Assembly (NCBI GenBank): GCA_951813545.1
Contig: OX638352.1
Span: 248,001 to 312,000, forward strand
DNA: 64,000 nucleotides
From: an uncultured Poribacteria bacterium
GTDB lineage: Bacteria; Poribacteria; WGA-4E; WGA-3G
Direction: 5' to 3'
Made by a program: the position numbers and the translations under genes. Shown piece by piece: positions 51,723 to 60,897 of this stretch. Under the pieces are notes generated by a model. It had not been told where the DNA came from. It saw only the letters and a list, made by a program, of their open reading frames with translations, and made no database searches. The number at the start of each line of letters is the position of its first letter. The first letter of the stretch is position 1.

Positions 51723-53573
51723 CTATTGTCCTCGACTCTCAACTTCATCAAGAATACCAAGCATCTTCTCTGCATCGACAAACCCAGTGAACCGCTTAAG
51801 AACGGTGCCCTCAGCATCCATGAAAATGACGACCGGCAACCCGGGAATCTGATACTTCTCTGTCAGTACCTCAGTTGTTTCAGAACTGCGGGTGAAATCA
51901 AGTTTAATATTAACATAATTAGCGAGTTTTGCAGCGACCGCCGGATCAGCATACGTTTGGTGATCAAGTTCTTTACACGCGGCACACCACGCGGCATAAA
52001 AATCCAGCATTACAAGTTTGTCTTCTCGTTTAGCGATCTCAAATCCTTGTGCCTCATCGTAAACCCAATCAAGATGAGGCCCAGCGGGCTGCTGGATGCC
52101 ACCAACAAACATATAAGCACCGAGCACCGCTAACAAAAGACCACATGCTTTTCGGAATTTCATCGGTAGAGAGATACCACTGAAACGTTCCGTCAACTTG
52201 CCAAGCCACACCCCAATCAACACTAAACCACCAGCAACAGCGAAAAACGGCAATGAGTTCTGCAGGAAATCCTGCAAAGGTGGAAATACATCTTTGAGAA
52301 AATAGAGTGCCATCGTAATAATTGCAATGCCGAAGACGTTTTCCAAAATATACATCCATCCGCCTGAACGCGGCAGCGCTGAGAGTAATCCAGAGAACGT
52401 GCCGATACCGATAAAGAGTAAACCCATTCCGAGCGCATAAGTGAACATGAGCCAAAATCCGAGGAAGAGACTTCCCGTCGTTGCAATATAAGTTAACACG
52501 ACCGCTAACGCTGGTCCTGTGCAAGGTGCTGCGATCACACCAGCGACTGTTCCCATCGCGAATGCACCTGCAAATCCGGTCCCGCCAACGGTGTTAAGAC
52601 GATTCTGCACTGCATACGGCAATCGAATCTCAAAAACACCGAACATAGACAATCCCAAGCTAACAAGAATTAGACTGATGAAACCGACAACCCACGGGTT
52701 TGCCATTATTTGACCGAAGACTGCGCCTGTCGATGCAACCGCCACACCTAAAATTGAATAGGTAACGACAATGCCGAGGACATACACAACAGAGAGTAGG
52801 AAAGATTTGAGAAAACCAGCAGATTCATTGGCACCAAAAACGGAAACGGTAATCGGTATGAGCGGATAAACACACGGAGTCAAACTGGTCAAGATACCGC
52901 CAGCAAATACAAGCAAGAATGCGAGCCAGACCTGTCCACCAGAAAGCGCGCGAGCGAGGGTCCCTTCGTCGTCACCAGCACTCGGTAGTGCCCCGAATTG
53001 AATATTGGCGAAAACTGCTTCATTAATCCGTTGAATGGCATCCTCTATACCAACAATTTCAATAGGAACCTCAAAAGCGAGAACTTCAGGTAATAGACAT
53101 TGCTCCTCGTTACACGCTTGATATCTCAGTTCCAGATTCACCGTGATGGGTTCAATTGGAACATCTTGACTTAAATTGGCTTGAACACCAATAGTGATGG
53201 TATCGTGATAGACGGGTGCTTCGCCAATGGAACCAAGTTCCAGCACTTCACCAGTCGGATATACCACTTCACCGAAAGTGAGATGTGGCGTATCAGGGAA
53301 GATTACCTCAGTCGCAATAAGTCCCTCACCTGCTGGATTAGCATTGACATGCCACCCCTCAGCAATCTCAACAACGACAGCCATTTGGAATTGACTTCCG
53401 GGTTGTACCTTGTCAAGCGAGAGGTACCCTTCTGCGGTAAGTTTTTCAACAGGCGGTCCTTCACCAAGCCCAAAATCTGCGAACTGCGCCTGTACACGCA
53501 TCGTGGAAGTTATTGTAATAAGAGCCAACGCACACCAGAACAGATATTTACGAAGTTTGATGGTATTCAACAT
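51723..53573 (-). CDS. dsbD: Protein-disulfide reductase DsbD family protein
   Basis: A 616-residue protein with a signal peptide (about 1-30), an N-terminal DsbD-alpha-like domain (about 35-180) with a CNEEQC pair, an eight-helix membrane core with the Cys-containing LTPCVYPLIPI and AAPCTGPALAV motifs, and a C-terminal thioredoxin domain with AAWCAACKEL and cis-Pro region PGLPVVIF. All three Cys pairs needed for electron relay are present. It carries reducing power from cytoplasmic thioredoxin to the periplasm. It begins 17 bp after the PorX-like gene's stop. Confidence 0.92.
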   Translation of the reverse strand: MLNTIKLRKYLFWCALALITITSTMRVQAQFADFGLGEGPPVEKLTAEGYLSLDKVQPGSQFQMAVVVEIAEGWHVNANPAGEGLIATEVIFPDTPHLTFGEVVYPTGEVLELGSIGEAPVYHDTITIGVQANLSQDVPIEPITVNLELRYQACNEEQCLLPEVLAFEVPIEIVGIEDAIQRINEAVFANIQFGALPSAGDDEGTLARALSGGQVWLAFLLVFAGGILTSLTPCVYPLIPITVSVFGANESAGFLKSFLLSVVYVLGIVVTYSILGVAVASTGAVFGQIMANPWVVGFISLILVSLGLSMFGVFEIRLPYAVQNRLNTVGGTGFAGAFAMGTVAGVIAAPCTGPALAVVLTYIATTGSLFLGFWLMFTYALGMGLLFIGIGTFSGLLSALPRSGGWMYILENVFGIAIITMALYFLKDVFPPLQDFLQNSLPFFAVAGGLVLIGVWLGKLTERFSGISLPMKFRKACGLLLAVLGAYMFVGGIQQPAGPHLDWVYDEAQGFEIAKREDKLVMLDFYAAWCAACKELDHQTYADPAVAAKLANYVNIKLDFTRSSETTEVLTEKYQIPGLPVVIFMDAEGTVLKRFTGFVDAEKMLGILDEVESRGQ

Positions 53574-53590
53574 ACCTTAGTTCTCCTCAA

Positions 53591-55246
53591 CTACCTCGGT
53601 TCAAGCACAACGCAGGGTAGAATCATCTCTTCAAACGAAATCCCACCGTGTTGGAAACTACCTTGAAATATCTCTTTATATACATCGAACTGCCTGTCAT
53701 AAACAAAATAGTAATCCTCTTTGGCGAGAATATAGTTCTTTCCGGCTTCTGTACCGGGCAAGCGGTACGCGCCTGGATTTTTTATAACCCATCCTGCCTC
53801 AGGCGCACATGAGATGCCTTTTCCTTCTTTAAACCGAAGCCCTGTAGTGAGTTCAGCCTGGCTTGAAACTTTTGCTGCATTTTGACAGAGCAGCGAACCG
53901 TGGTCAGACGTTAAAATGACAGTTATATCGCGTTCGGCAGCAATCTTGAATATTTTATACAGATACGAATGCTGAAACCAGACCTGTACGAGTGCGCGGA
54001 ATGTCGCCTCATCTGGAATGAGCTGCTGGAGTAAATCTACCTCATGCCGTGTGTGTGTCAACATATCCAGAAAATCAACAACGAGCGCCGTCAAACTAAT
54101 TCGATCTGTGACGCTTAACCAGTGTAGGTATTGCATCTCCCCTCGTGTATCAAAAATTTTGAAGTAATGCAAGGGTGGTTTAAGCGGTATCCCATGCCGC
54201 TCAAATTGTAAGCGCATGAGTGCTTTCTCATAGCGGTTGATGCTCGTGTGTGATTTATCTGGTTCCGCGTACAGATCCGGATGCCTTTCAGCAAATTCAA
54301 GCGGGAATAACCCACTAAAAATAGCGTTCCGCGCATAACGGGTAGCTGTCGGTAAGATAGAATAATAATAATCAGTCGTTATGTCAAAAAGAGGGTAGAG
54401 CAACGGCTCAATTTTCAGCCAATGATCCAACCGCATACAATCCATAACGATAAACAGCACCTGCTTGCCTGCCTGAATCTCAGGAATCACATACTTGTAA
54501 ACGACATCCATAGATAGGGTGGGGGACGCTTCACCCACAAGCCAACTGTGATAGTTGTCTTGGATATAGTTAGCGAAGGAAGCGTTTACCTCCCGTTTCT
54601 CTATTTCATGGATACCCCTGAGTTCATCAGCGTTATCAAGTGTATCAAGTCGTAAATCCCATTCAACGAGACGTACATAAGTATCAATCCATGCTTCCCA
54701 ATCATTGGCAGTGCCCAAGCCTCGCGTTGCCTCGCTTAAAACCTGTGTCCCGTTAAAGTTCTGGATATACGCTTGCGGCATATACGCTTCACGGACTGCC
54801 CGTTTTTCAACCAGAAAGGCGAGTGATGTTGCTAACTGCTTGTACGAATTCTCATCCTGATTATTCGCTGATATTATGAAGATATCGTCAACATCATAAA
54901 GGCTTCCTTGCTCCATCACCTCCTGATCACTTTCGTGTGTTAGGAGGATAATAGGGACATGCGCGTTCACGCTCCGAACATGCGACAGCAAATTCTCCAC
55001 TCCGATTGATCTTTCATAATTCAATAAAACAGCGTGATATGTCTCGTCTTGGAGCAAAGAGATACCTTCAGCACCAGTGTCTGTCAAGGAGACATCGTAC
55101 CCTTGAAACTCTAAAAAGCGAACGTACGGTTTGGGCGTTATATATGCCTGTTCCTCAGAATACGGATTTTCATGCTGTGTGCCAGATTTCCCTACATCAG
55201 CTACCTGATTATCAATCCACAGAATCCTCCATTTTTTCTCTTGCAT
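53591..55246 (-). CDS. PorX-like response regulator/PglZ phosphatase with degenerate receiver
   Basis: A 551-residue homologue of PorX, the T9SS regulator. A CheY-like receiver (about 1-160) is followed by a helical linker and a PglZ/alkaline-phosphatase-like domain with IVMDCMRLD, the SILPTATRYARNAIFSG nucleophile Thr region, TSDHGS and FQHGGISFEEMILP, all of which match PorX. The receiver is abnormal: the acidic pair is D12-N13, the phospho-acceptor position is Asn76 (HAVLLN), the conserved Lys is replaced by the IIS segment and about 20 residues are inserted after N13. I start at ATG 55246 (AAGGGGG upstream); the in-frame extension has no site. It heads the operon with dsbD and the TPR gene. 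Confidence 0.85.
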   Translation of the reverse strand: MQEKKWRILWIDNQVADVGKSGTQHENPYSEEQAYITPKPYVRFLEFQGYDVSLTDTGAEGISLLQDETYHAVLLNYERSIGVENLLSHVRSVNAHVPIILLTHESDQEVMEQGSLYDVDDIFIISANNQDENSYKQLATSLAFLVEKRAVREAYMPQAYIQNFNGTQVLSEATRGLGTANDWEAWIDTYVRLVEWDLRLDTLDNADELRGIHEIEKREVNASFANYIQDNYHSWLVGEASPTLSMDVVYKYVIPEIQAGKQVLFIVMDCMRLDHWLKIEPLLYPLFDITTDYYYSILPTATRYARNAIFSGLFPLEFAERHPDLYAEPDKSHTSINRYEKALMRLQFERHGIPLKPPLHYFKIFDTRGEMQYLHWLSVTDRISLTALVVDFLDMLTHTRHEVDLLQQLIPDEATFRALVQVWFQHSYLYKIFKIAAERDITVILTSDHGSLLCQNAAKVSSQAELTTGLRFKEGKGISCAPEAGWVIKNPGAYRLPGTEAGKNYILAKEDYYFVYDRQFDVYKEIFQGSFQHGGISFEEMILPCVVLEPR

Positions 55247-55443
55247 GTTATACCCCCTTTTTGGCGCAGCTCGCAAGCCAAAACTTGCTTCACAACAGCG
55301 CAATATAGGCTCACGAAGTGTATCCTACATCTTGATAAAACGGGCAATCCATCAGCTGCCCGATGTTTTCGGGGTGAGCATCTATAGATCTTTGAACAAA
55401 AAGCAGAAAAGCTCGACATGCCGCTCTGCTCAACAGAACAAAA

Positions 55444-56784
55444 CTAAATACTTGAAATAAAACGTCTTGGATTCAACAAACCATCTGGATCAAATCTGGC
55501 TTTAACCAGTTTCATTAAACTGAGCCTGCCTCCGACAGCACCCCAAACGTCAATATGCCGTTTGAGTTCAGACGGGGCGGTTTCTATGATGAGGTTTCCC
55601 TGCCTCGCCATTGCAGATTCGCGCAGCTGCGTTAGCGCATTCGCGAGCAATTGGAAATCCGTGTCTGATGCCACAGGAACAGTGAGATACAGCACACCAC
55701 TCCCGAGTAACGCCATCATCTGGACATCACGCGCCCAACTGGCGTCTACGACTTGCGCAGCAAATTCGGCAACATCGGTGCGTTTCAGGTTCAACTTGGC
55801 AATTACTCTCTCGCTATCTCTGCTGTCCGCTGGAAATTCCTGAATAGCCTCCTGAAGATTTTGTAGCGGTTCGTCTTCTACAATTGTCACACCTATCGCA
55901 CCATTTTGTTGCATAATCTCCTTGCAGTGCGTCAATTGCCACGCTACGGTCTCAGGGTCACCCCCGAACCCAACCACCAACATCGGTAAGTTTTCACTCG
56001 CAGCTGCTTCAGTTTCGTTACGTCTCAGATCTGCGTTAACAAATAGATTTACAAACATTGGCAATGTCTGCGAACCCACAATGTTTAAACCTGTGTCAGC
56101 AGCATCTTGAACATTTTGGAAGCTTGCCGTAAGAATTGCTTGCCGTACAGGTATTGGCGACAATTTGAGGGTTACTTCGGTAATAATACCGAGCGTTCCA
56201 AAGGCACCTATATAAAGCTTATTGAGATCGTAACCCGCCACATTTTTCACCACTTTCCCACCGCTTTTGACAACGGTGCCGTTTGCGTGAACAACCTGCA
56301 ACCCCAAGACCTGATTTCGGGCAGTCCCATGTCGCAAGCGGAGCGAACCGCTTGCATTTGTTGCAACAATTCCACCGATGGTGCATTGGGCTGCATAAGG
56401 TGGATTCAATGAGAGAAACTGACGATATTTTGCTAATTCAGTTTGAAGAACGGCTAAAGGAATACCCGCCTCCACAGTTACAGTCAGATCCGCCGGTTCA
56501 TATTCAATTACACTGTTGAGTCGCGTTGTCGCCAGTACTACATCTACTTTTTCCGGTAGATTCCCGATGCCCAGTTTCGTGCCAGCACCTGCAGGCATAA
56601 CCGATAAGTCCTGTTGTGCCGCAAATCGGAGAACATCTTGTATCTCCTGAACAGATGCAGGCAAAACGACTGCCTTCGGAATATAGCCGTCAAAAGTGTA
56701 AGCGGCAATCTGTTCATCCGACAGGATGCCGGATTCTCCAACAATATGCTTAAGCTCATCGTGCAATGCACGCGAATTTTCCAT
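55444..56784 (-). CDS. glcE: Glycolate oxidase FAD-binding subunit (GlcE-like)
   Basis: A 446-residue FAD-linked oxidase of the VAO/PCMH fold. The FAD-binding motifs are MPAGAGTKLGIG, VEAGIPLAVLQ, CTIGGIVATNASGSLRLRHGTARNQVLGLQVV and VVKNVAGYDLNKLYIGAFGTLGIITEV, the last being characteristic of GlcE. The C-terminal end (FDPDGLLNPRRF) is also typical. With GlcD and GlcF it oxidises glycolate to glyoxylate. The start is ATG 56784; GTG 56805 is an alternative. Two small genes lie between it and glcD, and no glcF follows. Confidence 0.88.
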   Translation of the reverse strand: MENSRALHDELKHIVGESGILSDEQIAAYTFDGYIPKAVVLPASVQEIQDVLRFAAQQDLSVMPAGAGTKLGIGNLPEKVDVVLATTRLNSVIEYEPADLTVTVEAGIPLAVLQTELAKYRQFLSLNPPYAAQCTIGGIVATNASGSLRLRHGTARNQVLGLQVVHANGTVVKSGGKVVKNVAGYDLNKLYIGAFGTLGIITEVTLKLSPIPVRQAILTASFQNVQDAADTGLNIVGSQTLPMFVNLFVNADLRRNETEAAASENLPMLVVGFGGDPETVAWQLTHCKEIMQQNGAIGVTIVEDEPLQNLQEAIQEFPADSRDSERVIAKLNLKRTDVAEFAAQVVDASWARDVQMMALLGSGVLYLTVPVASDTDFQLLANALTQLRESAMARQGNLIIETAPSELKRHIDVWGAVGGRLSLMKLVKARFDPDGLLNPRRFISSI

Positions 56785-56901
56785 GTATCTCTCTTTCTTC
56801 CTCACGATGGTAACTATTTTCTACATGAGGCGTTTGAAACGCCATCTAAAAACCTGTACAGCAGTAGAACTGACTTACTGATAAATATATGTCTTAGAAG
56901 A

Positions 56902-57144
56902 TTATGTCTCAGATTGCTTAGGGCGAATTATTATTTCAAATTCCTCTATGTTTTCAAACTGTCCCGGTTGGAAAGGTGCCTTGTAAATAGGCGAATCTTC
57001 CAAACGTTTTACACTCTGCTCAAGTAGAGATAACCGTGAATTAACTCTTCCGAACTCCCGAACAATCCATATTATACCGCCTACTATAGCGAGGAATACA
57101 GGGACTCCTGCTGCAAGCAAGGCAATTATTACTTCTATTTTCAT
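56902..57144 (-). CDS. Small membrane-anchored protein of unknown function
   Basis: An 80-residue protein with one N-terminal helix (about 5-28, IIALLAAGVPVFLAIVGGIIWIV), then a short coiled-coil-like stretch RVNSRLSLLEQSVKRLEDS and an acidic tail. GGTAGGGTAACG precedes ATG 57144. It follows the 108-residue gene by 7 bp in the glcD-glcE operon. No family is recognised; a membrane-tethered adaptor is a guess. Confidence 0.55.
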   Translation of the reverse strand: MKIEVIIALLAAGVPVFLAIVGGIIWIVREFGRVNSRLSLLEQSVKRLEDSPIYKAPFQPGQFENIEEFEIIIRPKQSET

Positions 57145-57151
57145 CGTTACC

Positions 57152-57478
57152 CTACCCTTCCACATTAATCTGGTCAAGACTGACGTTAATTTGTCTTGTC
57201 CAGTACTCCCCTGATTTGCTATCAAGGTACTCCATCTTATCACCGGTGCTTGAGATGCTACCTTCAGAATCAAATTTATGTCCCAAGGCAGAGGCAAAAG
57301 TGTCAATAAATCGCTTGTAACTATAGGCAGGGATAACTGGTATTTTGTCAGTTTTACTGATAATAATGCGGATGGAGAACTCGCTTCCTCCCACATGTTC
57401 AACAGATTCGACTTCAGTCACATTCTGCAGCAAGTCCCGAATAGCATTGATAACATCATCTTTAGTATAAGTTTTCAT
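57152..57478 (-). CDS. Small hypothetical protein in the glcDE operon
   Basis: A 108-residue protein, mostly polar, with a helical N-terminus (DDVINAIRDLLQNVTEVESV) and a beta-rich remainder. Its ATG directly abuts the glcD stop (TAA-ATG), so it is surely cotranslated with glcD. No family is recognised. Its position between the two FAD subunits is conserved-operon-like, but I cannot say whether it takes part in the oxidase. Confidence 0.6.
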   Translation of the reverse strand: MKTYTKDDVINAIRDLLQNVTEVESVEHVGGSEFSIRIIISKTDKIPVIPAYSYKRFIDTFASALGHKFDSEGSISSTGDKMEYLDSKSGEYWTRQINVSLDQINVEG

Positions 57479-58912
57479 TTAGAAGTTCCTCACTGATTCA
57501 GGTTGCAAGCCCAGTTTCGCGTAAGATTCGGCAGTCGGGAAAATTTTTCCGGGGTTGCAGAGTCCTGTCGGATTAAAAATATCTTTGACTGTCGTCATCA
57601 CCTGTAAATCCGCAGGACTGAAAATGAGGGGCATATAATCCATCTTTTCAACGCCGATCCCGTGCTCTCCTGTGATTGTACCACCGACCTCAGCACATAC
57701 AGACAGAATCTCCATGTTAACATGCTCCACCCGTTCACACTGGTCTGTGTCGCGCTCGTTAAACAGAACAATGGGATGGATATTGCCATCTCCCGCGTGG
57801 AATACATTCGCGATGGGAATCTGATATTTCTCAGAGATTTCAGAGATGCGCCGTAAAACCTTCGGCAGTGTCGTCCTTGGGACAACACCATCTTGAGTGA
57901 TATAGTTCGGGGCGAGTCGCCCAAATGAACCGAATGCGCTTTTCCGCGCTTTCCAGAGTTGCTGCCGCTCCGCATCATCTTTAGCGTAATCCACCTTCCG
58001 AGCGTTGTGCTGTTTGAAGATTTCCAAAATCTGATCGGTCTGGTTCTGCATCCCTGCTTCAATACCATCAAGTTCAACAATCAAGATAGCGTCGGCATCA
58101 AGCGGAAAACCGAATTGAAAGGCTTCCTCCAAAGCACGGATAACAAGGCTGTCCATCATTTCGAGTGCAGCCGGAATAATACCTTCACCGATAATCGTTG
58201 AGACAGCGTTTGAAGCATCGTCCATCGTTTCAAAGACGGCAAGTGCTGTCTGGTATGCTTGCGGATTTCGAGTAAGACGGACAACTGCCTTTGTCACGAT
58301 TCCAAATGTGCCTTCGGAACCGATCAACACGCCTCGCAAATCGTAGCCGGGCGTTTCTTCAACAGTTCCCCCGAATTCTATGATTTCACCATCCGGCAGA
58401 ACAACTTCTAATCCAAGCACATGGTCAGACGTAACACCGTATTTTAGGGTATGCGGTCCCCCCGAATTTTCGGCGATATTCCCACCTATCGTGCATGCCT
58501 TTTGGCTTGACGGATCCGGCGCGTAGTGATAGCCTTGATTCTGCACCGCCTGTGTCAACAAGAGATTAACGACACCGGGTTCAACCACCGCTCGTTCGTT
58601 CTCAAGATCTATCTCTAAGATACGATCCATCCGATTGAGGGCGATGATAATCCCGCCTTGGACAGAGAGCATACCACCGCTCAAGCCGGTACCACCACCG
58701 CGTGCAATAAAAGGGGTCTCGTATTTATTCGCTAACTTCACGATATCCGACACTTGCTGCGCCGTATCTGCGAAGACAACGACATCTGGCATCGCCTTAA
58801 AAGAGGGCGCAGCATCACATTCGTATACCGAGAGTGCAGTTGCATCCGTTAGAACATTTCGAGCACCAAGGAGCGCAGTAAGATCAGCAACGAGTTGTTC
58901 TTTTTGGTCCAT
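57479..58912 (-). CDS. glcD: Glycolate oxidase subunit GlcD-like FAD-linked oxidase
   Basis: A 477-residue VAO-fold flavoprotein. FIARGGGTGLSGG, VVEPGVVNLLLTQAVQNQGYHYAPDPSSQKACTIGGNIAENSGG and YDLRGVLIGSEGTFGIVTKAV mark the FAD domain, and the C-terminal cap has NVFHAGDGNIHPIVLF and GGTITGEHGIGVEK, the catalytic His pair typical of GlcD and D-lactate dehydrogenases. It oxidises glycolate or a D-2-hydroxy acid. AAGGAA precedes ATG 58912. It is the first gene of a four-gene minus-strand operon. Confidence 0.9.
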   Translation of the reverse strand: MDQKEQLVADLTALLGARNVLTDATALSVYECDAAPSFKAMPDVVVFADTAQQVSDIVKLANKYETPFIARGGGTGLSGGMLSVQGGIIIALNRMDRILEIDLENERAVVEPGVVNLLLTQAVQNQGYHYAPDPSSQKACTIGGNIAENSGGPHTLKYGVTSDHVLGLEVVLPDGEIIEFGGTVEETPGYDLRGVLIGSEGTFGIVTKAVVRLTRNPQAYQTALAVFETMDDASNAVSTIIGEGIIPAALEMMDSLVIRALEEAFQFGFPLDADAILIVELDGIEAGMQNQTDQILEIFKQHNARKVDYAKDDAERQQLWKARKSAFGSFGRLAPNYITQDGVVPRTTLPKVLRRISEISEKYQIPIANVFHAGDGNIHPIVLFNERDTDQCERVEHVNMEILSVCAEVGGTITGEHGIGVEKMDYMPLIFSPADLQVMTTVKDIFNPTGLCNPGKIFPTAESYAKLGLQPESVRNF

Positions 58913-59019
58913 AGTCTATTCCTTCTGCATGGCAATTTCTGATTACTTTTGTACTTAGTGTATCACAATTCTGGTTGAATGTCCAATTAGAAATTTAGCA
59001 ATGTTTCCACATTTTTTAT

Positions 59020-59049
59020 TTGTTATAGCCGCGTGCAGCGTGTTATAAT
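59020..59049 (+). promoter_or_regulatory. Putative promoter of the second LamG gene
   Basis: TTGTTA (59020-59025), 18-bp spacer, TATAAT (59044-59049), about 76 bp before ATG 59126. Confidence 0.45.
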
Positions 59050-59125
59050 TATGAGACTGAATACAACTCACTAAAGTTTGATTATCATGGGACTTTTCAA
59101 AGACACTATGAGTGCAGGAGACAAA

Positions 59126-59902
59126 ATGCGGAAATCGATATTGATTTTAGGGATTGCTTGTTTGATCGCTTGGACACTACCACAAATCTGTTCAGCTGAA
59201 ATCGATCCGGAAACAGCAGTCGGTGTTTGGCTGTTAGATGAAGGTGGTGGCAACACGACCAAAGATGCTTCCGAAAATGGTCACGATGGTGAAATCAACG
59301 GTGCTAAATGGAAAGACGGTAAATTTGGAAAAGCACTTGAGTTTGATGGCGGTCAATGGGTTTCAATCGAATCAACGCCGGAATTACAGGTTGGCGAAGA
59401 ACTTACAATGATGGCATGGTTTTTTGCCACGGACATTGGGGATTGGCGGCAGCTCATCGCGAAAAGCAACGAATACCTTCTCCGCATTGATCCGCCAGGG
59501 GAAGGCAACAAGATGTCAGCGTTTGTCAAGCCTGGAGGTGGCTGGGAACCGAGAGCCTCCGCAAATGTCCCTGATGAAGATACGTGGATCCACTTCGCAG
59601 CGACTTACGATAGCAATGCCAAAAACGAGCATCTCGTTGTGTACGTGAATGGTGAACGTGCGGGCGCGAGCACACGTCCCGGAGATATCGCTGTAACACC
59701 AAATCCGGTCGAGCTTGGTAGATGGGGTGGTGGTTCATACTTCGTTGGTATTATTGATGAAGCCGCCATTTTCAACACCGTTCTCAGTGAAGACGATCTA
59801 ACAACCATCGTGGAGCATGGATTGGCAAAGGTACTTGGTGGGTTAGACGTTGAACCGATAAGCAAATTGGCGACAACATGGGCAACCCTTAAAGCAAACT
59901 GA
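59126..59902 (+). CDS. Secreted LamG-fold protein with KLxTTW tail
   Basis: A 258-residue protein: signal peptide (about 1-25, ending CSA), a LamG-3 type jelly roll (about 30-235) with GVWLLDEGGGNTTKDASENGHDG, WIHFAATYD and VVYVNGERAGAS, and a C-terminal tail KLATTWATLKAN. The last ten residues match the tail of the proteins at 36060 and 60001. GCAGGAG precedes ATG 59126, which decides the start against an in-frame ATG 16 codons up. Confidence 0.85.
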   Translation: MRKSILILGIACLIAWTLPQICSAEIDPETAVGVWLLDEGGGNTTKDASENGHDGEINGAKWKDGKFGKALEFDGGQWVSIESTPELQVGEELTMMAWFFATDIGDWRQLIAKSNEYLLRIDPPGEGNKMSAFVKPGGGWEPRASANVPDEDTWIHFAATYDSNAKNEHLVVYVNGERAGASTRPGDIAVTPNPVELGRWGGGSYFVGIIDEAAIFNTVLSEDDLTTIVEHGLAKVLGGLDVEPISKLATTWATLKAN

Positions 59903-60000
59903 TAACTTACAATAATGCCTCCATTGCGTTCTTCTTATTTTTTGTTAACGATAACATTACGTTATATGCTATAATGAATTAAACCAAAAGGAGGATTGCT

Positions 60001-60735
60001 ATGCGAATCACGATTCTTGTATGCGGATTCTTGATGTGCCTCATCGGGACAGGTTCTGCCGGTGTATGGACGGATCCGTTTGATGGCAACGAACTCGTTG
60101 AAGAATGGAAGTTTCGCGACTATCGCGACAAAGTCACAACGTTTGAAGTCAAAGATGGTTTCCTACAGATGACCAATCCGAAGGGCGGATGGGGACATAC
60201 CACGCCTGACAAACCGATGGTTGAACGGGAAATCCCGAAAAGCGCAGCGAAAGACATAACGGTAAGTGGGATCTTTTCCACAGAACCGGATAAACCCGCT
60301 GATTCATGGATTGGTATTTTCCTTTACAGTGATGACGACTTGAACTACGCCTGTTTGCTATTCGGCGGCGAAGCCAACCAACCCCAAAAAACACTCATCG
60401 GTAGTATGGTTGAAGCCAATTGGCAAGACAAGGGACACTTCCAAACCGGCTTCGATGTTCCGATTCACCTCAAGATTGTTAAAGAGGGCGATTTGTTCTC
60501 TGGCTACTACCGCGAAAGTGAAAAAGATGACTGGACGCTGTCTGGTAACAAAACGTGGAACCACAAGTTTGATGTAGAGCGCGTCGGAGTCGGTTTCATG
60601 AACAGTTGGGGAGGTCAAACAGTCACATTTATGGTCGATACACTCTCCATTGAAGGCGAAGGGATTGAACCCTTGTCAGTTGCTCCAGAAGGCAAGTTAA
60701 CAACAACATGGGGAACTCTCAAAGCGAGTCGATAA
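60001..60735 (+). CDS. Secreted DUF1080/LamG-like protein with KLxTTWG tail
   Basis: A 244-residue protein with a short signal peptide (about 1-19) and a single beta-sandwich of the DUF1080/LamG type: FDGNELVEEWKFRDY, EVKDGFLQMTNP, ESEKDDWTLSGN and GVGFMNSWGGQTVTFMVDTL. After a Gly/Glu/Pro linker it ends KLTTTWGTLKASR. AAGGAGG precedes ATG 60001. It may bind or cleave glycans; no catalytic residues are recognised. Confidence 0.8.
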   Translation: MRITILVCGFLMCLIGTGSAGVWTDPFDGNELVEEWKFRDYRDKVTTFEVKDGFLQMTNPKGGWGHTTPDKPMVEREIPKSAAKDITVSGIFSTEPDKPADSWIGIFLYSDDDLNYACLLFGGEANQPQKTLIGSMVEANWQDKGHFQTGFDVPIHLKIVKEGDLFSGYYRESEKDDWTLSGNKTWNHKFDVERVGVGFMNSWGGQTVTFMVDTLSIEGEGIEPLSVAPEGKLTTTWGTLKASR

Positions 60736-60897
60736 CCTTCAACGAATGTGTTGTGAAAGAAAAGGAAGTCTACCCAGTAGATTCAAATGGGGTGGTGCAA
60801 ACACTGCCCCTATAGCACTTAAAATAAGACTAAACAGTACTAAAAGACAACCGCTTAGGCGACAAGAGATTAAAGAACAAGGAGAAACGCCACCGCT

